A program made the position numbers and the translations under genes. Below the pieces are notes generated by a model that ran no database searches, was not told the DNA's origin, and saw only the letters and a program-made list of their open reading frames with translations. A DNA stretch of 64,000 bases, taken from Scylla paramamosain (Eukaryota; Arthropoda; Malacostraca; Decapoda; Portunidae). The stretch is taken from contig NC_087156.1 in NCBI RefSeq assembly GCF_035594125.1, forward strand, positions 20,895,497 through 20,959,496, written 5' to 3'. Shown piece after piece: positions 63,656 through 64,000 of this stretch (position 1 is its first letter; every line of letters starts with the position of its first letter).

Positions 63656-64000
63656 CAATTCAGGAACACTGAACGCCAGGGTAGATACCACTTGCGCAAC
63701 ACCTGAAGTAGTATTATTTAAGATTAACTGCTTGGAAAGCCAGAGGTTATAATGTTTCAAGGTGATGGGTTATTGGGAGGACAGGATGTCGGTTTGCTTT
63801 GCCCAATAAGCTTGTTTACGTCTGACCCTCATTTATGGTCGTCTCGTAACTCATGACTACTGACAAAAGTTACACACCCTTTACGCACTTTCGGATTTCA
63901 GCGTTGAAAGAACATGTTGGTTTTCAACTGTTTTCATTTCTTTCCTGATGAGAAGCCGCAAGAAATGGTTGAATATAATGCATGTTGTCATTTTGAATTA

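Overview
The window reads as nuclear DNA of an arthropod, most likely a decapod crustacean and probably a brachyuran crab. That assignment is an inference. It rests on dense di- and trinucleotide microsatellites (a hand tally gives about 6 kb, near 9% of the window), several degenerate non-LTR retrotransposon copies whose endonuclease and reverse-transcriptase phrases I associate with decapod genomes, a mariner-type transposon, and intron-containing genes of animal families. No bacterial, organellar or viral genes were seen. Almost all long open frames from about 28 kb rightward are microsatellites read as protein.

Left part (293-14375, + strand): the 3' portion of a liprin-beta gene (LAR-interacting scaffold family). 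Twelve exons join with fully consistent splice phases into one open frame of 660 codons plus stop. In order they encode the end of a coiled coil, a Ser/Pro-rich linker, a basic KRSTSAPNL-AETE segment, an RRGG-RATA segment, three SAM domains, and a tail ending in TKV. The 5' exons lie before base 1. A degenerate retrotransposon (about 7130-9152) occupies most of the fifth intron.

Middle (14376-29956): 3' flank and intergenic DNA with no recognised gene. It holds the 3' end of a second LINE family (21590-22240), a LINE endonuclease scrap (22640-22850), a block rich in AACCTA/TAGGTT motifs in both directions (24140-24700), and a longer but dead LINE copy (26590-28633).

At 29969-30098 (+) lies the first coding exon of a protein kinase of the PKA-C3/PRKX type. 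It ends at the glycine that opens the ATP-binding loop. No further kinase exon was found to the right, so the remaining 34 kb is probably its first intron. That stretch holds an inverted LINE copy (30700-32215, -), an almost intact 1317-bp mariner-like element with TA duplications and one premature stop (33543-34859), a CR1-like LINE 3' end (56338-57105), another LINE-like 3' tail (57118-57400), and about forty long microsatellites.

The two genes are on the same strand but in unrelated roles: presynaptic/adhesion scaffold versus cAMP-dependent signalling. Nothing here looks like a new multi-gene system. The best leads are the mariner element, the conserved liprin-beta motifs (14-3-3-type and PDZ-type), the small duplications, and the unusual repeat architecture.
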